Source of the DNA: Microbacterium azadirachtae
GTDB taxonomy: Bacteria; Actinomycetota; Actinomycetes; Actinomycetales; Microbacteriaceae
Direction: 5' to 3'
Length of the DNA stretch: 57,500 nt
Assembly (NCBI RefSeq): GCF_000956545.1
Contig: NZ_JYIT01000062.1
Coordinates: 1-57,500 of the forward strand
A program made the position numbers and the translations under genes. Shown here one piece after another: positions 1 to 8,137 of the stretch; within the stretch, counting starts at the first letter, position 1; each line of letters starts with the position of its first letter. The notes under the pieces were generated by a model, which searched no databases, was not told the origin of the DNA, and saw only the letters and a list, made by a program, of their open reading frames with translations.

Positions 1-75
1 GCGCCCGGGAGGTGCGTGATCCATCTCGCCGGCGCGCGGCGTCGGGAGAGCGTCGAGAGGGACGAAGGCGGCGGG

Positions 76-615
76 TCAGCCGAGCTCGTGCTCGTGCACG
101 GCTGTGGTGAGCGTGGTGCCGTTCAGATCGAGGTAGAGCACGCGCTCGGTGACGGTCATCGTCACGGTGTTGCGGCGCTCGAGCAGCGGCACGGCCGCAT
201 CGATGAAGCCCGGGTCGAAAGAGTAGACGCGGATGTCGTCGGACCGGTGGATCCGCTTCCCCTCCCACGGGGCCATGACCTTCGCGGGATCCCGGTGCGT
301 GTAGACGACGGTGCGGTCGGCCAGCCGCGAGCCGTAGTGCAGGCGCTCCGCGTCGGGTGCTCCCACCTCGACCCAGGCGGTCGTGCGCCCGGTCAGGTCG
401 CGCACCACGACCGCGGGCTCCTCGGTGGAGGAGAGGCCTTCGCTGAACGCGATGCCCTCGACGAACTCCAGGCCGTACGCGAGCAGGCGGGTGAGCATGT
501 ACGCGTCGGTCTCGGACGGATGCCGCGCGACGCGCAGCGAGTACTCCTCGTAGACGCCGCGGTCGGTGTCCGCCAGCTGCACGTCGAACGTGTGGATCGT
601 CGCCCCGATAGCCAT
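76..615 (-). CDS. yaeQ: YaeQ family protein
   Basis: A 179-aa protein close to the usual YaeQ length (about 180 aa). Seen: the family's N-terminal beta-strand start, the ARHPSET motif near residue 30, the LLAYGLEF segment, the EEPAVVVRD strand and a C-terminal half with VMAPWEGKR and TMTVTERVLYLD, which line up with my memory of E. coli YaeQ. The family has a PD-(D/E)XK nuclease-like fold but no settled reaction; it has been linked to transcription elongation phenotypes in enterobacteria. A TAGGGT hexamer lies 8 nt before the ATG on the minus strand, so the mRNA leader is absent or only a few bases. It stands alone beside the molybdenum-cofactor genes, with a 49-nt gap to mog. The 75 bases to its left hold nothing I can assign. 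Confidence 0.85.
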   Translation of the reverse strand: MAIGATIHTFDVQLADTDRGVYEEYSLRVARHPSETDAYMLTRLLAYGLEFVEGIAFSEGLSSTEEPAVVVRDLTGRTTAWVEVGAPDAERLHYGSRLADRTVVYTHRDPAKVMAPWEGKRIHRSDDIRVYSFDPGFIDAAVPLLERRNTVTMTVTERVLYLDLNGTTLTTAVHEHELG

Positions 616-664
616 AGAGATCCACCCTAGGGGGTGCCCCCGTCGCGGAAGCCCGGCCGAACGG

Positions 665-1168
665 TCAGTGGTCGCGGCGTCCGCTCAGCTGTCCGAGCAG
701 ATGGTCCAGGATCGGATCCAGCACCGCGAGGCCGTCGCGCACTCCGCCGCGCGAGCCGGGGAGGTTCATCACGACCGTGCGGCCGGCGACTCCGGCCACG
801 CCACGGGTGAGCAGCGCCATCGGCGTCGCGGCGAGGCCGCGCCGCCGCAGCTCCTCCATGAGGCCAGGGATCTCGCGGTCGAGCAGCGCGGCCGTGGCCT
901 CGGGCGTGCGGTCGTCGGGGGACAGGCCGGTGCCGCCGGTCGTGAGCAGGACGTCGGGGGATCCTGCCAGGGCGGAGGCGAGCGCCTCGGCCACGGCCGC
1001 GTCGGGCACGACGACCGGGTCTCCCGTGGCGAATCCGCGGGCCTCCAGCCAGTCGCGGATGATCGGCCCGGTCTCGTCGGCGTACACGCCGGCGGCGGCG
1101 CGCGTCGAGACGACGAGCACCGTCGCCGTGCGCCCCTCCGTGCGGGATCCGGACGCGGCGGCGGTCAT
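665..1168 (-). CDS. mog: Mog/MoaB-type molybdopterin adenylyltransferase
   Basis: A 167-aa MoCF-domain protein. The family adenylates molybdopterin before molybdate insertion (MogA activity). Seen: the opening strand [19 protein letters not shown], the conserved [13 protein letters not shown] loop, the TPEAT motif, and the C-terminal [16 protein letters not shown] motif that shapes the molybdopterin pocket. The [12 protein letters not shown] stretch is like mycobacterial Mog, so I prefer Mog to MoaB. The start is the ATG at 1168, which overlaps the moaC stop as ATGA, indicating translational coupling; a longer open frame exists upstream but only as a shadow of moaC. It is the last gene of the moaD-moaC-mog run on the minus strand. 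Confidence 0.9.
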   Translation of the reverse strand: MTAAASGSRTEGRTATVLVVSTRAAAGVYADETGPIIRDWLEARGFATGDPVVVPDAAVAEALASALAGSPDVLLTTGGTGLSPDDRTPEATAALLDREIPGLMEELRRRGLAATPMALLTRGVAGVAGRTVVMNLPGSRGGVRDGLAVLDPILDHLLGQLSGRRDH

Positions 1169-1635
1169 TCCGTGGTCCAGTCGCCGCTCTTGCCGCCCGA
1201 CTTCGCGAGCACCCGGATGTCCCCGATCACGGCGTGCTTGTCGACGGCCTTGATCATGTCGTACAGGGTCAGCGCGGCGACGCTGGCGGCCGTCAGGGCC
1301 TCCATCTCCACGCCCGTGACGCCCTTCGTCACCGCCGTGGCGAGGATCCGCACCCGATCGCCCTCGGGGATCAGGTCGATCTCCACCCGGCTCAGCGGCA
1401 GCGGATGACAGAGCGGGATGAGGGCCGAGGTCTGCTTCGCTCCCATGATCCCGGCGATGCGGGCCGTGCCGAGCGCCTCGCCCTTCGGGAGCGTGCCGTC
1501 GGCGATCTTCGCGACCACCTCGGTCGTCGTCTGCAGCACGGCCTGTGCCCGCGCCTCGCGGCGGGTGACGGCCTTGTCGGTCACGTCGACCATGTGCGCG
1601 GAGCCGTCGGGACGCAGGTGGGTCAGGTCGCTCAT
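1165..1635 (-). CDS. moaC: Cyclic pyranopterin monophosphate synthase MoaC
   Basis: A 156-aa MoaC. With MoaA it converts GTP to cyclic pyranopterin monophosphate, the first step of molybdenum-cofactor synthesis in the cytoplasm. Seen: the N-terminal HMVDVTDK motif, the [17 protein letters not shown] segment, the [10 protein letters not shown] motif with the conserved His-Pro, and the [20 protein letters not shown] signature with the active-site Asp and the Lys of IKAVDKH. I chose the ATG at 1635 because GGAGGAG lies 6 nt before it; the frame is open 14 codons further but without a ribosome site. Its 3' end overlaps mog by 4 nt. Length is normal for the family. Confidence 0.95.
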   Translation of the reverse strand: MSDLTHLRPDGSAHMVDVTDKAVTRREARAQAVLQTTTEVVAKIADGTLPKGEALGTARIAGIMGAKQTSALIPLCHPLPLSRVEIDLIPEGDRVRILATAVTKGVTGVEMEALTAASVAALTLYDMIKAVDKHAVIGDIRVLAKSGGKSGDWTTE

Positions 1636-1694
1636 GCTCGTCTCCTCCGGCTCGTCCTGGAAGACCGAGCCTTTCACGTTTCGCGGATCCCATC

Positions 1695-1724
1695 CCCCGA
1701 GCGAGCGTCCGAGGCGGCTCGGGG
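1695..1724. other. Hairpin in the moaD-moaC spacer
   Basis: The 106-nt gap between moaD and moaC contains an inverted repeat with CCCCGAGC at 1695-1702 and GCTCGGGG at 1717-1724, a perfect 8-bp stem with a 14-nt loop. No T-run follows on either strand, so it is more likely an mRNA processing or attenuation structure than a full terminator. Confidence 0.35.
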
Positions 1725-1741
1725 AATCGTGGCCTCGGGGT

Positions 1742-1999
1742 TCAGCCGCCCGCGAAGGGCGGCAGGATGTCGACGACGGCGCCGAGCGCGCGACCGTCGT
1801 CGCGGCTGACCTTTCCGTCGATGAGGAAGGATCCGGATCGCAGCACGGCCGCCATCGGCGCCCCGTAGCGCTCCAGGAGCTCCGCCCGCAGCGCGCCGAC
1901 CGTCGGGGCGGGGCCGTCGCCGACCAGCGTCAGCTCCTCCTGGTCGCGTCCTGCGGCCTCGGCGGCCGCCGCGAAGTATCGCACGGTGATGGTGGCCAT
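1742..1999 (-). CDS. moaD: Molybdopterin synthase sulfur carrier subunit MoaD
   Basis: An 85-aa ubiquitin-fold sulfur carrier. After adenylation and thiocarboxylation of its C-terminal glycine by MoeB and a sulfur donor, it delivers sulfur to cPMP within the MoaD-MoaE synthase. Seen: an opening [17 protein letters not shown] strand typical of MoaD, the [10 protein letters not shown] helix, the DGKVSRDD loop, the LPPFAGG end, and the terminal Gly-Gly that is essential in the family. It is divergent from moeB, which encodes its activating enzyme. There is no ribosome site before the ATG, but TAGATT lies exactly 6 nt upstream, so it is probably translated from a leaderless mRNA. Confidence 0.95.
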   Translation of the reverse strand: MATITVRYFAAAAEAAGRDQEELTLVGDGPAPTVGALRAELLERYGAPMAAVLRSGSFLIDGKVSRDDGRALGAVVDILPPFAGG

Positions 2000-2005
2000 G
2001 TTCTC

Positions 2006-2011
2006 AATCTA
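2006..2011 (-). promoter_or_regulatory. Predicted -10 box of a leaderless moaD transcript
   Basis: TAGATT on the minus strand followed by six bases (GAGAAC) and the moaD ATG. This spacing places the transcription start on the A of the start codon. No convincing -35 is visible. Confidence 0.5.
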
Positions 2012-2049
2012 GACCGTATCGCGGAAAACGGCATCCGCATCTTGGAAAA

Positions 2050-2083
2050 GCGGGGATCCCATCGCGGAATCCCCGCGTACACT
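2050..2083 (+). promoter_or_regulatory. moeB promoter with flanking inverted repeat
   Basis: TACACT at 2078-2083 is a -10 box seven bases before the moeB ATG, giving a leaderless or near-leaderless start. Directly upstream is a perfect 8-bp inverted repeat, GCGGGGAT at 2050-2057 and ATCCCCGC at 2069-2076, where a repressor could compete with RNA polymerase for the -35 region. The repeat is also within reach of the divergent moaD promoter. Confidence 0.45.
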
Positions 2084-2090
2084 CGATCCT

Positions 2091-3257
2091 ATGATCGCGC
2101 TCGTCGAGCCGGGGCCGGAACTGCCGCCCGAACGCATCGCCCGCTACAGCCGCCAGCTCATGCTTCCCGGCTTCGGCGAGTCCGCGCAGCGCCGCCTCGC
2201 GGCCGCCCGCGTGCTCGTGATCGGCGCCGGAGGCCTCGGCAGCGCGCTCATCCCCGCGCTCGCCGGCAGCGGCGTGGGAACGATCGGCGTGATCGACGAC
2301 GACGTCGTGGAGCTCTCCAACCTGCATCGCCAGCTCAGCCACGGCATGGCCGACATCGGCCGTTCCAAGGTCGGCTCTCTCGCCGACACGGTGCGCGACA
2401 TCGATCCCGGCGTCCTGGTGCGCCCGTACCGCGAGCGCGCCACGTCCGAGACCCTGCCCGCGATCCTCGCGGAGTACGACCTCCTCGTCGACGGCAGCGA
2501 CAACTTCCCCGCTCGGTATCTCGCCGACGACGCCGCGCGTCTCGCCGGAAAGCCCCTGGTCTGGGGCTCGATCCTGCGCTTCCAGGGGCAGGTCGGCGTC
2601 GCGGTGCCCGAGGTCGGGTTCCGGGATCTCTTCCCCGTGCCGCCGGACCCGTCCGAGGTGCTCTCGTGCGAGCTCGGCGGGGTGCTCGCGAGCCTGTGCA
2701 CCGCGATCGGATCCTTCATGGCCACCGAGGTCGTGAAGCTCCTCACCGGAATCGGGGATCCGCTCGTCGGCCGGGTGCTGTTCTACGACGCGCTCACCGC
2801 GCGCACCCGCGAGATCGCCTACGAGCGCACCGACGACGCACCCGCCGTCACGGAGCTCATCGACTACGAGCTGTTCTGCGGCACCGGTGCCGCCTCCGAT
2901 GAGGCGCTGAGCGTGTCGTCCGCCGAGCTGCTGCGCCGGCGACGGGAGGGCGACGTGCGCCTCCTCGACGTGCGCGAGCCGCAGGAGACGCTCCTGCGCG
3001 GCATCCCCGGCGCCGCGTCGCTGCCCCTGGGGGCGCTCGAAGCCGGCGCGCCACTCCCGGAGGCGATCGGGGACGGGCCCGTCGTGGTGTTCTGCGAGAG
3101 GGATCCGCGCTCGCGGCGCGCGGTGCGCGTGCTGCGGGACCGCGGCATCGACGCGCGCTACCTCGCGGGCGGGATCAGGGCGTACGCCGCCGTGGGCGGC
3201 GGAACCGAAGGCGCGGGCGCCGCCGATGCGCCGACCCGGGAAGGGGAGTCGGAGTGA
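2091..3257 (+). CDS. moeB: MoeB/MoeZ-type adenylyltransferase with C-terminal rhodanese domain
   Basis: A 388-aa fusion. Residues about 15-255 form an E1-like domain that adenylates the MoaD C-terminus: RYSRQLMLPGFG, the nucleotide loop GAGGLGSALIPALAGSGVG, DDDVVELSNLHRQ and DGSDNFPARY. Residues about 275-370 form a rhodanese domain (RLLDVRE, then FCERDPRSR with the likely sulfur-carrying Cys, then YLAGGIRAY), so adenylation and sulfur transfer are in one chain as in MoeZ/MOCS3. The two CxxC zinc pairs of E. coli MoeB are absent: only single Cys residues are seen near the expected places, so the structural zinc site appears lost. The 3' end overlaps moaE by 4 nt (GTGA), so the two are co-translated. 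Confidence 0.9.
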   Translation: MIALVEPGPELPPERIARYSRQLMLPGFGESAQRRLAAARVLVIGAGGLGSALIPALAGSGVGTIGVIDDDVVELSNLHRQLSHGMADIGRSKVGSLADTVRDIDPGVLVRPYRERATSETLPAILAEYDLLVDGSDNFPARYLADDAARLAGKPLVWGSILRFQGQVGVAVPEVGFRDLFPVPPDPSEVLSCELGGVLASLCTAIGSFMATEVVKLLTGIGDPLVGRVLFYDALTARTREIAYERTDDAPAVTELIDYELFCGTGAASDEALSVSSAELLRRRREGDVRLLDVREPQETLLRGIPGAASLPLGALEAGAPLPEAIGDGPVVVFCERDPRSRRAVRVLRDRGIDARYLAGGIRAYAAVGGGTEGAGAADAPTREGESE

Positions 3258-3664
3258 GCGAACGAGCGTTCATCAGCGATCAGCCGCTGGATGAGGCGGT
3301 CATCCGCGCCGCCGTCGGAGACGCCGCGCACGGCGCGACCGTGATGTTCTGCGGCATCGTGCGCGACCACGACGGCGGTCAGGCGGTGAGCGCCCTCGAC
3401 TACCGCGCGCATCCGGACGCCCAGCGCTTCCTGGAGGAGATCGTCGACCGCGTGACCGCCGAGACGGGCCTGCGGGTCGCGGCGGCGCACCGCATCGGCG
3501 ACCTGCGGATCGGGGACGTCGCGCTGTTCGCCGCCGCTTCCGCCGGGCACCGCAAGGAGGCGTTCGACGCATGCGAGCACCTGGTCGAGGAGATCAAGCG
3601 CGGGGTGCCGATCTGGAAGCGCCAGCACTACGCCGACGGCGTCTCGGAGTGGGTCGGCCTCTGA
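3254..3664 (+). CDS. moaE: Molybdopterin synthase catalytic subunit MoaE
   Basis: A 136-aa MoaE, the large subunit of molybdopterin synthase, which uses thiocarboxylated MoaD to make the dithiolene of molybdopterin. Seen: MFCGIVRDHDGG near residue 35, ALDYRAHPDA, the AAAHRIGDLRIGDVALFAA core and the C-terminal VPIWKRQHYADG, which contains the catalytic Lys of the family. Start is GTG within the moeB stop (GTGA). It is convergent with moaA, with only 24 nt between them. Confidence 0.95.
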   Translation: MSERAFISDQPLDEAVIRAAVGDAAHGATVMFCGIVRDHDGGQAVSALDYRAHPDAQRFLEEIVDRVTAETGLRVAAAHRIGDLRIGDVALFAAASAGHRKEAFDACEHLVEEIKRGVPIWKRQHYADGVSEWVGL

Positions 3665-3668
3665 CCCG

Positions 3669-3685
3669 GTCCCGGTCCGCGGGAC
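3669..3685. terminator. Small hairpin between convergent moaE and moaA
   Basis: GTCCC (3669-3673) and GGGAC (3681-3685) form a short stem with a 7-nt loop in the 24-nt convergent gap. It lacks a T-run; weak candidate. Confidence 0.25.
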
Positions 3686-3688
3686 GTC

Positions 3689-4741
3689 TCAGCCGCCGAT
3701 GTAGCTCATCTCGATGCGGTGGCGGTCGGCGCGCAGCTCCGGCGTGAGGCTCGAACGGATCTCGGAGTACCGGTCGTCACGGACGCCCCAGATCCGCGCC
3801 AGCGTCGCCGTGAGCTCATCGTCGTCGGCGCCCCCGCGCAGCAGGGCGCGCAGGTCGTGGCCCTCGGTCGCGAACAGGCACGTGAACAGGCGTCCCTCGG
3901 TCGACAGTCGGGCGCGGTTGCAGGTGCCGCAGAATGCGTTCGTCACGGAGGAGATCACGCCGATCTCGCCGGATCCGTCGGCGTAGCGCCACCGCTTCGC
4001 GGTCTCGCCGGGCGCGGACGGTGCCACCTGCTCGAGCGGGAAGCGGGCGGCGATGGTCGCGACGATCTCGGCCGACGGGACGACCTCGTCGAGGCTCCAG
4101 CCGTTCGTCGCACCGACGTCCATGTATTCGATGAACCGCAGCACGTGGCCGGTGCCGCGGAAGTGCTCCGCGAGGCTCAGGATCTCGCCGTCGTTGAGCC
4201 CGCGCTTGACCACCGTGTTGAGCTTCACCGGCATGCCCGCGGCCTGGGCGGCGTCGATGCCCTGCAGCACCCGGGCGACGGGGAACTCCACGTCGTTCAT
4301 ACGACGGAACAGCTGATCGTCGAGCGAGTCGATCGACACCGTGACGCGGTCGACGCCCGCGGCCTTGAGCGCTTCGGCTTTGACGGCGAGGGCGGATCCG
4401 TTGGTGGTCAGGGCGATCTCGGGCTTGGATCCTCCGAGCGTGCGCAGGGCGGCGAGGCGTGAGACGAGCTCCTCGATGCCGCGGCGCAGCAGCGGCTCGC
4501 CGCCGGTGAGGCGGAGTTTGCGGACGCCGTTCGCGAGCGCGGCGCGGGCGATCCGCTCGATCTCCTCGAACGTGAGCAGTTCATGCCGTTCGAGGAATGC
4601 ATAGTCGCGGCCGAACACCTCGCGCGGCATGCAGTACACGCAGCGGAAGTTGCAGCGGTCGGTCACGGAGATCCGCAGATCGCGCAGCGGGCGGTCGCGG
4701 GTGTCGAGGACGCCGGTCGACGGCAGCTTCAGGGGTGACAT
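3689..4741 (-). CDS. moaA: GTP 3',8-cyclase MoaA
   Basis: A 350-aa radical SAM enzyme that, with MoaC, turns GTP into cPMP. Seen: the SAM-binding cluster motif C30-x3-C34-x2-C37 ([12 protein letters not shown]), [11 protein letters not shown], the C-terminal second cluster [11 protein letters not shown] with a further Cys in LFTCLF, and the terminal Gly-Gly needed for activity in the family. Length is as expected. The ATG at 4741 is preceded by AAAGGAGG at good spacing, so this mRNA has a leader, unlike moaD and moeB. It stands between moaE (convergent) and the modABC operon, which reads in the same direction 138 nt upstream. Confidence 0.97.
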   Translation of the reverse strand: MSPLKLPSTGVLDTRDRPLRDLRISVTDRCNFRCVYCMPREVFGRDYAFLERHELLTFEEIERIARAALANGVRKLRLTGGEPLLRRGIEELVSRLAALRTLGGSKPEIALTTNGSALAVKAEALKAAGVDRVTVSIDSLDDQLFRRMNDVEFPVARVLQGIDAAQAAGMPVKLNTVVKRGLNDGEILSLAEHFRGTGHVLRFIEYMDVGATNGWSLDEVVPSAEIVATIAARFPLEQVAPSAPGETAKRWRYADGSGEIGVISSVTNAFCGTCNRARLSTEGRLFTCLFATEGHDLRALLRGGADDDELTATLARIWGVRDDRYSEIRSSLTPELRADRHRIEMSYIGG

Positions 4742-4852
4742 CGGTCGGCCTCCTTTCGAGGGGCAACCGTAGCACCGGCGCGACGGTGCGGGATCCGAAC
4801 GGCCGCCGGTTCGGTCCGGCGGACAACGCGCGTGGTCCCGAGCGAGGCGCGT

Positions 4853-4890
4853 TCGCTCAGGAGCCGGTGGGGCGCTCGCTCAGGAACCGG
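4853..4890. repeat. Short direct repeat at the 3' end of modC
   Basis: TCGCTCAGGAGCCGG (4853-4867) and TCGCTCAGGAACCGG (4876-4890) are identical at 14 of 15 bases and 23 nt apart. The second copy carries the modC stop codon, so the first looks like a small duplication of the modC tail in the 138-nt gap before moaA. Nothing else is seen in that gap. Confidence 0.6.
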
Positions 4891-5986
4891 CGCGGACGGA
4901 GACGTCGGCCTCGTCGACGCGGAACGCCAGGCGCTGCCCCGGATGCAGGCCGAGGGTGACGGCGTGCGTCGACGGGCAGTCCACCGCGACCGCCGGATGC
5001 TCGGCGGTGCGCAGCCGGATCCCGCCGGGGATCGGTTCCAGCTCCGTGACGCGACCGCTCCAGCGGTTCGGGACGGATCCGGCCCCGTCCGCCGGCGTCG
5101 TATCCACGCGCACCGACCCCGGCGCGAACACGACGCTTCCCGCCGCCCCCGCGCCCAGGGCGTCGCCGTTCCCGCGCAGCGCGAGACCGTCCGGCGTCCG
5201 CACCGCTCCGTCGCCCGCGCCGACCGCCGCGAGACGGTTCACCCCGGCGAGGGCGGCGACGAAGTCGGAGCGCGGATGGCCGATCACCTCGGCGGTGCGC
5301 GCCGACTGCTCCACCGCCCCGTCGTGCATCACGAGCGTGCGCTCGGCCAGGATCAGCGCATCCATCGGGTCGTGCGTGACGAGCACGATCGGCATCGCCC
5401 GCCCGCCGGCTCCCGCGGTGTGCGCCTGCGCGGCGATGAGGCGCCGGGCCTGTGCGGCGGAGGGGGCGTCGAGGGCGGCGAACGGCTCGTCCAGCAACAG
5501 GGCGTCGGGCTCGGAGGCCAGCGCACGGGCGATCGCGGCCCGCTGCTGCTGTCCGCCCGAGAGCTCGGCGGGCCGCCGGGACGCGAGTCCGCCGAGACCC
5601 ACCTCCTCGAGCCGCTGCTCGGCACGGCGCCGCGCCTCGCCGCGGGCGACGCCCTGCGCGCGCGGCCCGAACGCCACGTTCTCGCGCACCGACAGGTGCG
5701 GGAACAGGAGGGGGCGCTGCCCGAGCAGGGCGATGCGGCGGCGCGACGGCGGCACGTGCACCCGTCGCGCCGTCGCGTCGTCGTTCCGCGAGCCGGCCGG
5801 CGCATCGAGCACGCGGCCGGCCACCTCGACGGTCCCCGAGGCGGGCAGGATCCCGGCGATCGCGTCGAGCAGGGTGGACTTGCCGGATCCGTTGGGCCCG
5901 ATCACGGCCAGGATCTCGCCCGGATGCGCCTCGAACGCGGCGGAGAGCGCGAAGCCGCCGCGCCGCGCCCGCAGGTCGACCCTCAT
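4880..5986 (-). CDS. modC: Molybdate ABC transporter ATPase ModC
   Basis: A 368-aa ABC ATPase that energises molybdate import through ModB. Seen: Walker A GPNGSGKST, signature LSGGQQQRAAIARAL, Walker B LLLDEPFAALD, switch His in LVTHD, and a C-terminal TOBE/MOP-like region from about residue 290 (FAPGSVRVD, WSGRVTELEPIPGG, LAFRVDEADVSV) that in this family binds oxyanion and regulates transport. The start is the ATG at 5986, overlapping the modB stop as ATGA; the open frame continues upstream only as a shadow of modB. Last gene of the modABC operon. Confidence 0.93.
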   Translation of the reverse strand: MRVDLRARRGGFALSAAFEAHPGEILAVIGPNGSGKSTLLDAIAGILPASGTVEVAGRVLDAPAGSRNDDATARRVHVPPSRRRIALLGQRPLLFPHLSVRENVAFGPRAQGVARGEARRRAEQRLEEVGLGGLASRRPAELSGGQQQRAAIARALASEPDALLLDEPFAALDAPSAAQARRLIAAQAHTAGAGGRAMPIVLVTHDPMDALILAERTLVMHDGAVEQSARTAEVIGHPRSDFVAALAGVNRLAAVGAGDGAVRTPDGLALRGNGDALGAGAAGSVVFAPGSVRVDTTPADGAGSVPNRWSGRVTELEPIPGGIRLRTAEHPAVAVDCPSTHAVTLGLHPGQRLAFRVDEADVSVRAGS

Positions 5987-6849
5987 CGCACGGCCCCCGG
6001 ACGCCATCCGCGCACCAGCACCAGGGCGGCGACGGCGACGAGGATCAGCATGAGCGAGAGCGCGATCGCCGTGTCCTCCTCGACGCCGGCGCCGTTGAAC
6101 GCGGTGTAGATCGCGAGCGGCATGGTGCGGGTGACGCCGGCGGAGTTGCCGGCAAACAGCGCCGTCGCGCCGAACTCTCCCAGTGCGCGTGCGAAGCACA
6201 GCACGGTGCCCGCGACGAGGCCTGGAGCGGCGAGGGGCAGCGTCACCCGGCGGAAAACCGTGAACCGGCCGGCACCGAGACCCGCGGCCACGTGCTCGTG
6301 CTCGGTGCCGATCGCGCGCAGCGCTCCCTCGATCGAGATCACCAGGAACGGCAGCGCCACGAACGCCTGCGCGATCACCACCGCCGTGGTGGTGAACGGG
6401 ATCTGGATCCCGGCGATCGCCAGCGTCGCGCCGAGCAGGCCGTTGCGGCCGAGCAGTGCGAGCAGGGCGATCCCGCCGACCAGGGGCGGCAGCACCAGGG
6501 GCAGCGTGGTCACCGTGCGCAGCACGGCCGCGAGTCCTGCGGGGCTGCGGGCGATCACGACCGCGAGGGGGATCCCGAGGAGTGCGCAGAGCGCGGTGGC
6601 GATCGTCGCGGTGACGAGCGACAGCCCGAGGGCCTGCAGGGCCGCCGGCGACGTGACCGCAGCGGGCACGGTCGCCCAGTCCAGCCGCACCAGGAGCGCG
6701 ACGAACGGCAGCACCAGCAGGAGCACGGCGATCAGGGCCGGCACCAGCAGCCAGGAGGGCAGGCGCTCGCCGCGCGGGGACGGGGCGGCGCCGCGCGCGG
6801 TCGGCCGCTCCGGCGCCGCGCGCGGTCCGCTCCGGCCCGCCGTGCTCAT
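5983..6849 (-). CDS. modB: Molybdate ABC transporter permease ModB
   Basis: A 288-aa inner-membrane permease. After a 30-residue basic/proline-rich cytoplasmic start, a TM segment (WLLVPALIAVLLLVLPFVALL) is followed by the typical five-helix core. Seen: PLAVVIARSP, LPLVLPPLVGGIALLALLG, and the EAA-type coupling loop EHEHVAAGLGAGRFTVFRRV that docks to ModC, then ALGEFGATALFAGN characteristic of ModB/CysT permeases. The start overlaps the modA stop (ATGA) and the end overlaps modC, so modABC is translationally coupled. Confidence 0.93.
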   Translation of the reverse strand: MSTAGRSGPRAAPERPTARGAAPSPRGERLPSWLLVPALIAVLLLVLPFVALLVRLDWATVPAAVTSPAALQALGLSLVTATIATALCALLGIPLAVVIARSPAGLAAVLRTVTTLPLVLPPLVGGIALLALLGRNGLLGATLAIAGIQIPFTTTAVVIAQAFVALPFLVISIEGALRAIGTEHEHVAAGLGAGRFTVFRRVTLPLAAPGLVAGTVLCFARALGEFGATALFAGNSAGVTRTMPLAIYTAFNGAGVEEDTAIALSLMLILVAVAALVLVRGWRPGAVR

Positions 6850-7655
6850 TCCCCGCCGAATCCGAGCCCGGTGAGGATCCGCCGGCCCTTGTCCGACAGC
6901 ACGAACGCCTGGAACGCAGCGGCCGCTTCGGGGTTCTTCGACGCCTTCAGCACCGTGATGGGGTACTTGTTCACGGCCTTCTCGGCACCGGCGATGGCGA
7001 CGCCGGTCACGGCGGATCCCGCCGCCTTGACGTCGGTCGTGTAGACCAGGCCCGCGTCGGCCTCGCCGGCCTTGACTTTGGCGAGCACGGCGCTCACGTT
7101 CTGCTCCTCGCTGACCGGCGTGACCGTGGCGCCGGCGGCGTCGAGCAGCGTCTTGGCCGCGTTGCCGCACGGCACGGCCGGGGCGCACAGCACCACCTTG
7201 AGGCCGGGGTCGGCGAGGGAGGCCAGATCCTTCACCTTCCGCGGGTTGCCGGGGGCGACGGCGATCTGCAGCACGTTCGTCGTGAAGACCGGCGCCGGCC
7301 CGGCCAGCCCTGCCTGGGCGACCTTGTCCATGTTCTTCTGGTCGGCCGAGGCGAAGACGTCGACCGGGGCGCCCTCGATGATCTGCGTCGCGAGGGTCGA
7401 GGATCCGTCGTAGGTGATCGGGTTGACGTGCACCTTCGGGTTCTCGGCCTCGAACTCGGCGGTGATCTGGTCGAACGCCTTGCTCAGCGACGCCGCGGCG
7501 AAGACGGTGAGCTCCCCGCTGGCCGCCGACGCAGAGCCGGTGGGGGTCGGTGTGGGAGTCGACGCGGGTGCGGCGGGAGAGCACGCGGCCAGGGCGAGCG
7601 TCGCGGCGAGAGCGGTGGCGGCGAGCGCCGCCAGGCGGAGTCGGGTGCGGGTCAT
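6846..7655 (-). CDS. modA: Molybdate-binding lipoprotein ModA
   Basis: A 269-aa extracytoplasmic binding protein. The N-terminus is a lipoprotein signal with lipobox LAAC, followed by a Pro/Thr/Ser-rich tether of about 20 residues. The mature domain shows ModA features: LTVFAAASLSKAFDQI (anion-binding Ser), TYDGSSTLATQI, GAPVDVFASAD, and ADAGLVYTTD near the hinge. It should bind molybdate, and perhaps tungstate, and hand it to ModBC. It begins 6 nt after the stop of the HTH-TOBE gene, so that gene heads the operon. Confidence 0.95.
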   Translation of the reverse strand: MTRTRLRLAALAATALAATLALAACSPAAPASTPTPTPTGSASAASGELTVFAAASLSKAFDQITAEFEAENPKVHVNPITYDGSSTLATQIIEGAPVDVFASADQKNMDKVAQAGLAGPAPVFTTNVLQIAVAPGNPRKVKDLASLADPGLKVVLCAPAVPCGNAAKTLLDAAGATVTPVSEEQNVSAVLAKVKAGEADAGLVYTTDVKAAGSAVTGVAIAGAEKAVNKYPITVLKASKNPEAAAAFQAFVLSDKGRRILTGLGFGGE

Positions 7656-7661
7656 TCGAGA

Positions 7662-8060
7662 TCAGGCCCTCTCGGCTTCGATGATCATCATGGTGGCCTT
7701 GGTGACGGCGACGGCCTTGCTGCCGACTTCGAGCCCGAGCTCCGCGGCTCCTTCGGCGCTCATCAGCGACACGATGCGGTGCGGACCGCTCTGCAGCTCG
7801 ATCTGCGCCATCAGCCCTTCCACGCGCACGGCGGTGACGAGCCCGACGAAGCGGTTGCGCGCGCTGCGCACCAGGTCGTCGCCGGGATCGGGTTCGCTTG
7901 CGAGCGCCTGGGCGCGCTCGGCGAGCTCCGCACCGGGCACGACCTGGTGCCCGGTGGCGTCGGTGGACAGGCTGAGGATCCCGTCGGCCGCCCAGCGACG
8001 CACGGTGTCGTCGCTGACTCCCAACAGGCTGGCGGCCTCGCGGATCCGAAAATGCGTCAT
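7662..8060 (-). CDS. HTH-TOBE molybdate-responsive regulator (ModE-like, short)
   Basis: A 132-aa protein joining an excisionase/MerR-type helix-turn-helix (FRIREAASLLGVSDDTVRRWAADG, residues 3-25) to one TOBE/Mop domain (residues about 65-130: NRFVGLVTAVRVEG, QIELQSGPHRIVSLMS, KAVAVTKATMMII). Known: Mop/TOBE domains bind molybdate or tungstate and the HTH class binds DNA. Inferred: a molybdate sensor controlling modABC, which follows in the same operon with a 6-nt gap. It is not a canonical ModE, which has a winged helix and two TOBE repeats. I prefer the ATG at 8060 over upstream Met codons because a -35/-10 pair places transcription at that codon. Confidence 0.8.
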   Translation of the reverse strand: MTHFRIREAASLLGVSDDTVRRWAADGILSLSTDATGHQVVPGAELAERAQALASEPDPGDDLVRSARNRFVGLVTAVRVEGLMAQIELQSGPHRIVSLMSAEGAAELGLEVGSKAVAVTKATMMIIEAERA

Positions 8061-8067
8061 GAAGATG

Positions 8068-8107
8068 ACCATAGCGCCGCAGATGCGGCGAGGCAATCGC
8101 GATTACC
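8068..8107 (-). promoter_or_regulatory. Promoter and palindrome of the HTH-TOBE-modABC operon
   Basis: On the minus strand TTGCCT (8091-8096), a 17-nt spacer and TATGGT (8068-8073) form a good sigma-70-type promoter, with the start codon 7 nt after the -10. A near-perfect 16-bp palindrome (GGCAATCGCGATTACC, 8092-8107, one mismatched pair) covers the -35, a classic repressor position. Inferred: operator for the HTH-TOBE protein or another molybdate-responsive factor. Confidence 0.55.
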
Positions 8108-8137
8108 GCAATGTGGAATCGGGATTTCGAAAAGTGG

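Noticed and set aside
7662..8060. Canonical ModE.
   Set aside because: It has a small excisionase-type HTH and a single TOBE domain, not the ModE winged helix with two TOBE repeats.
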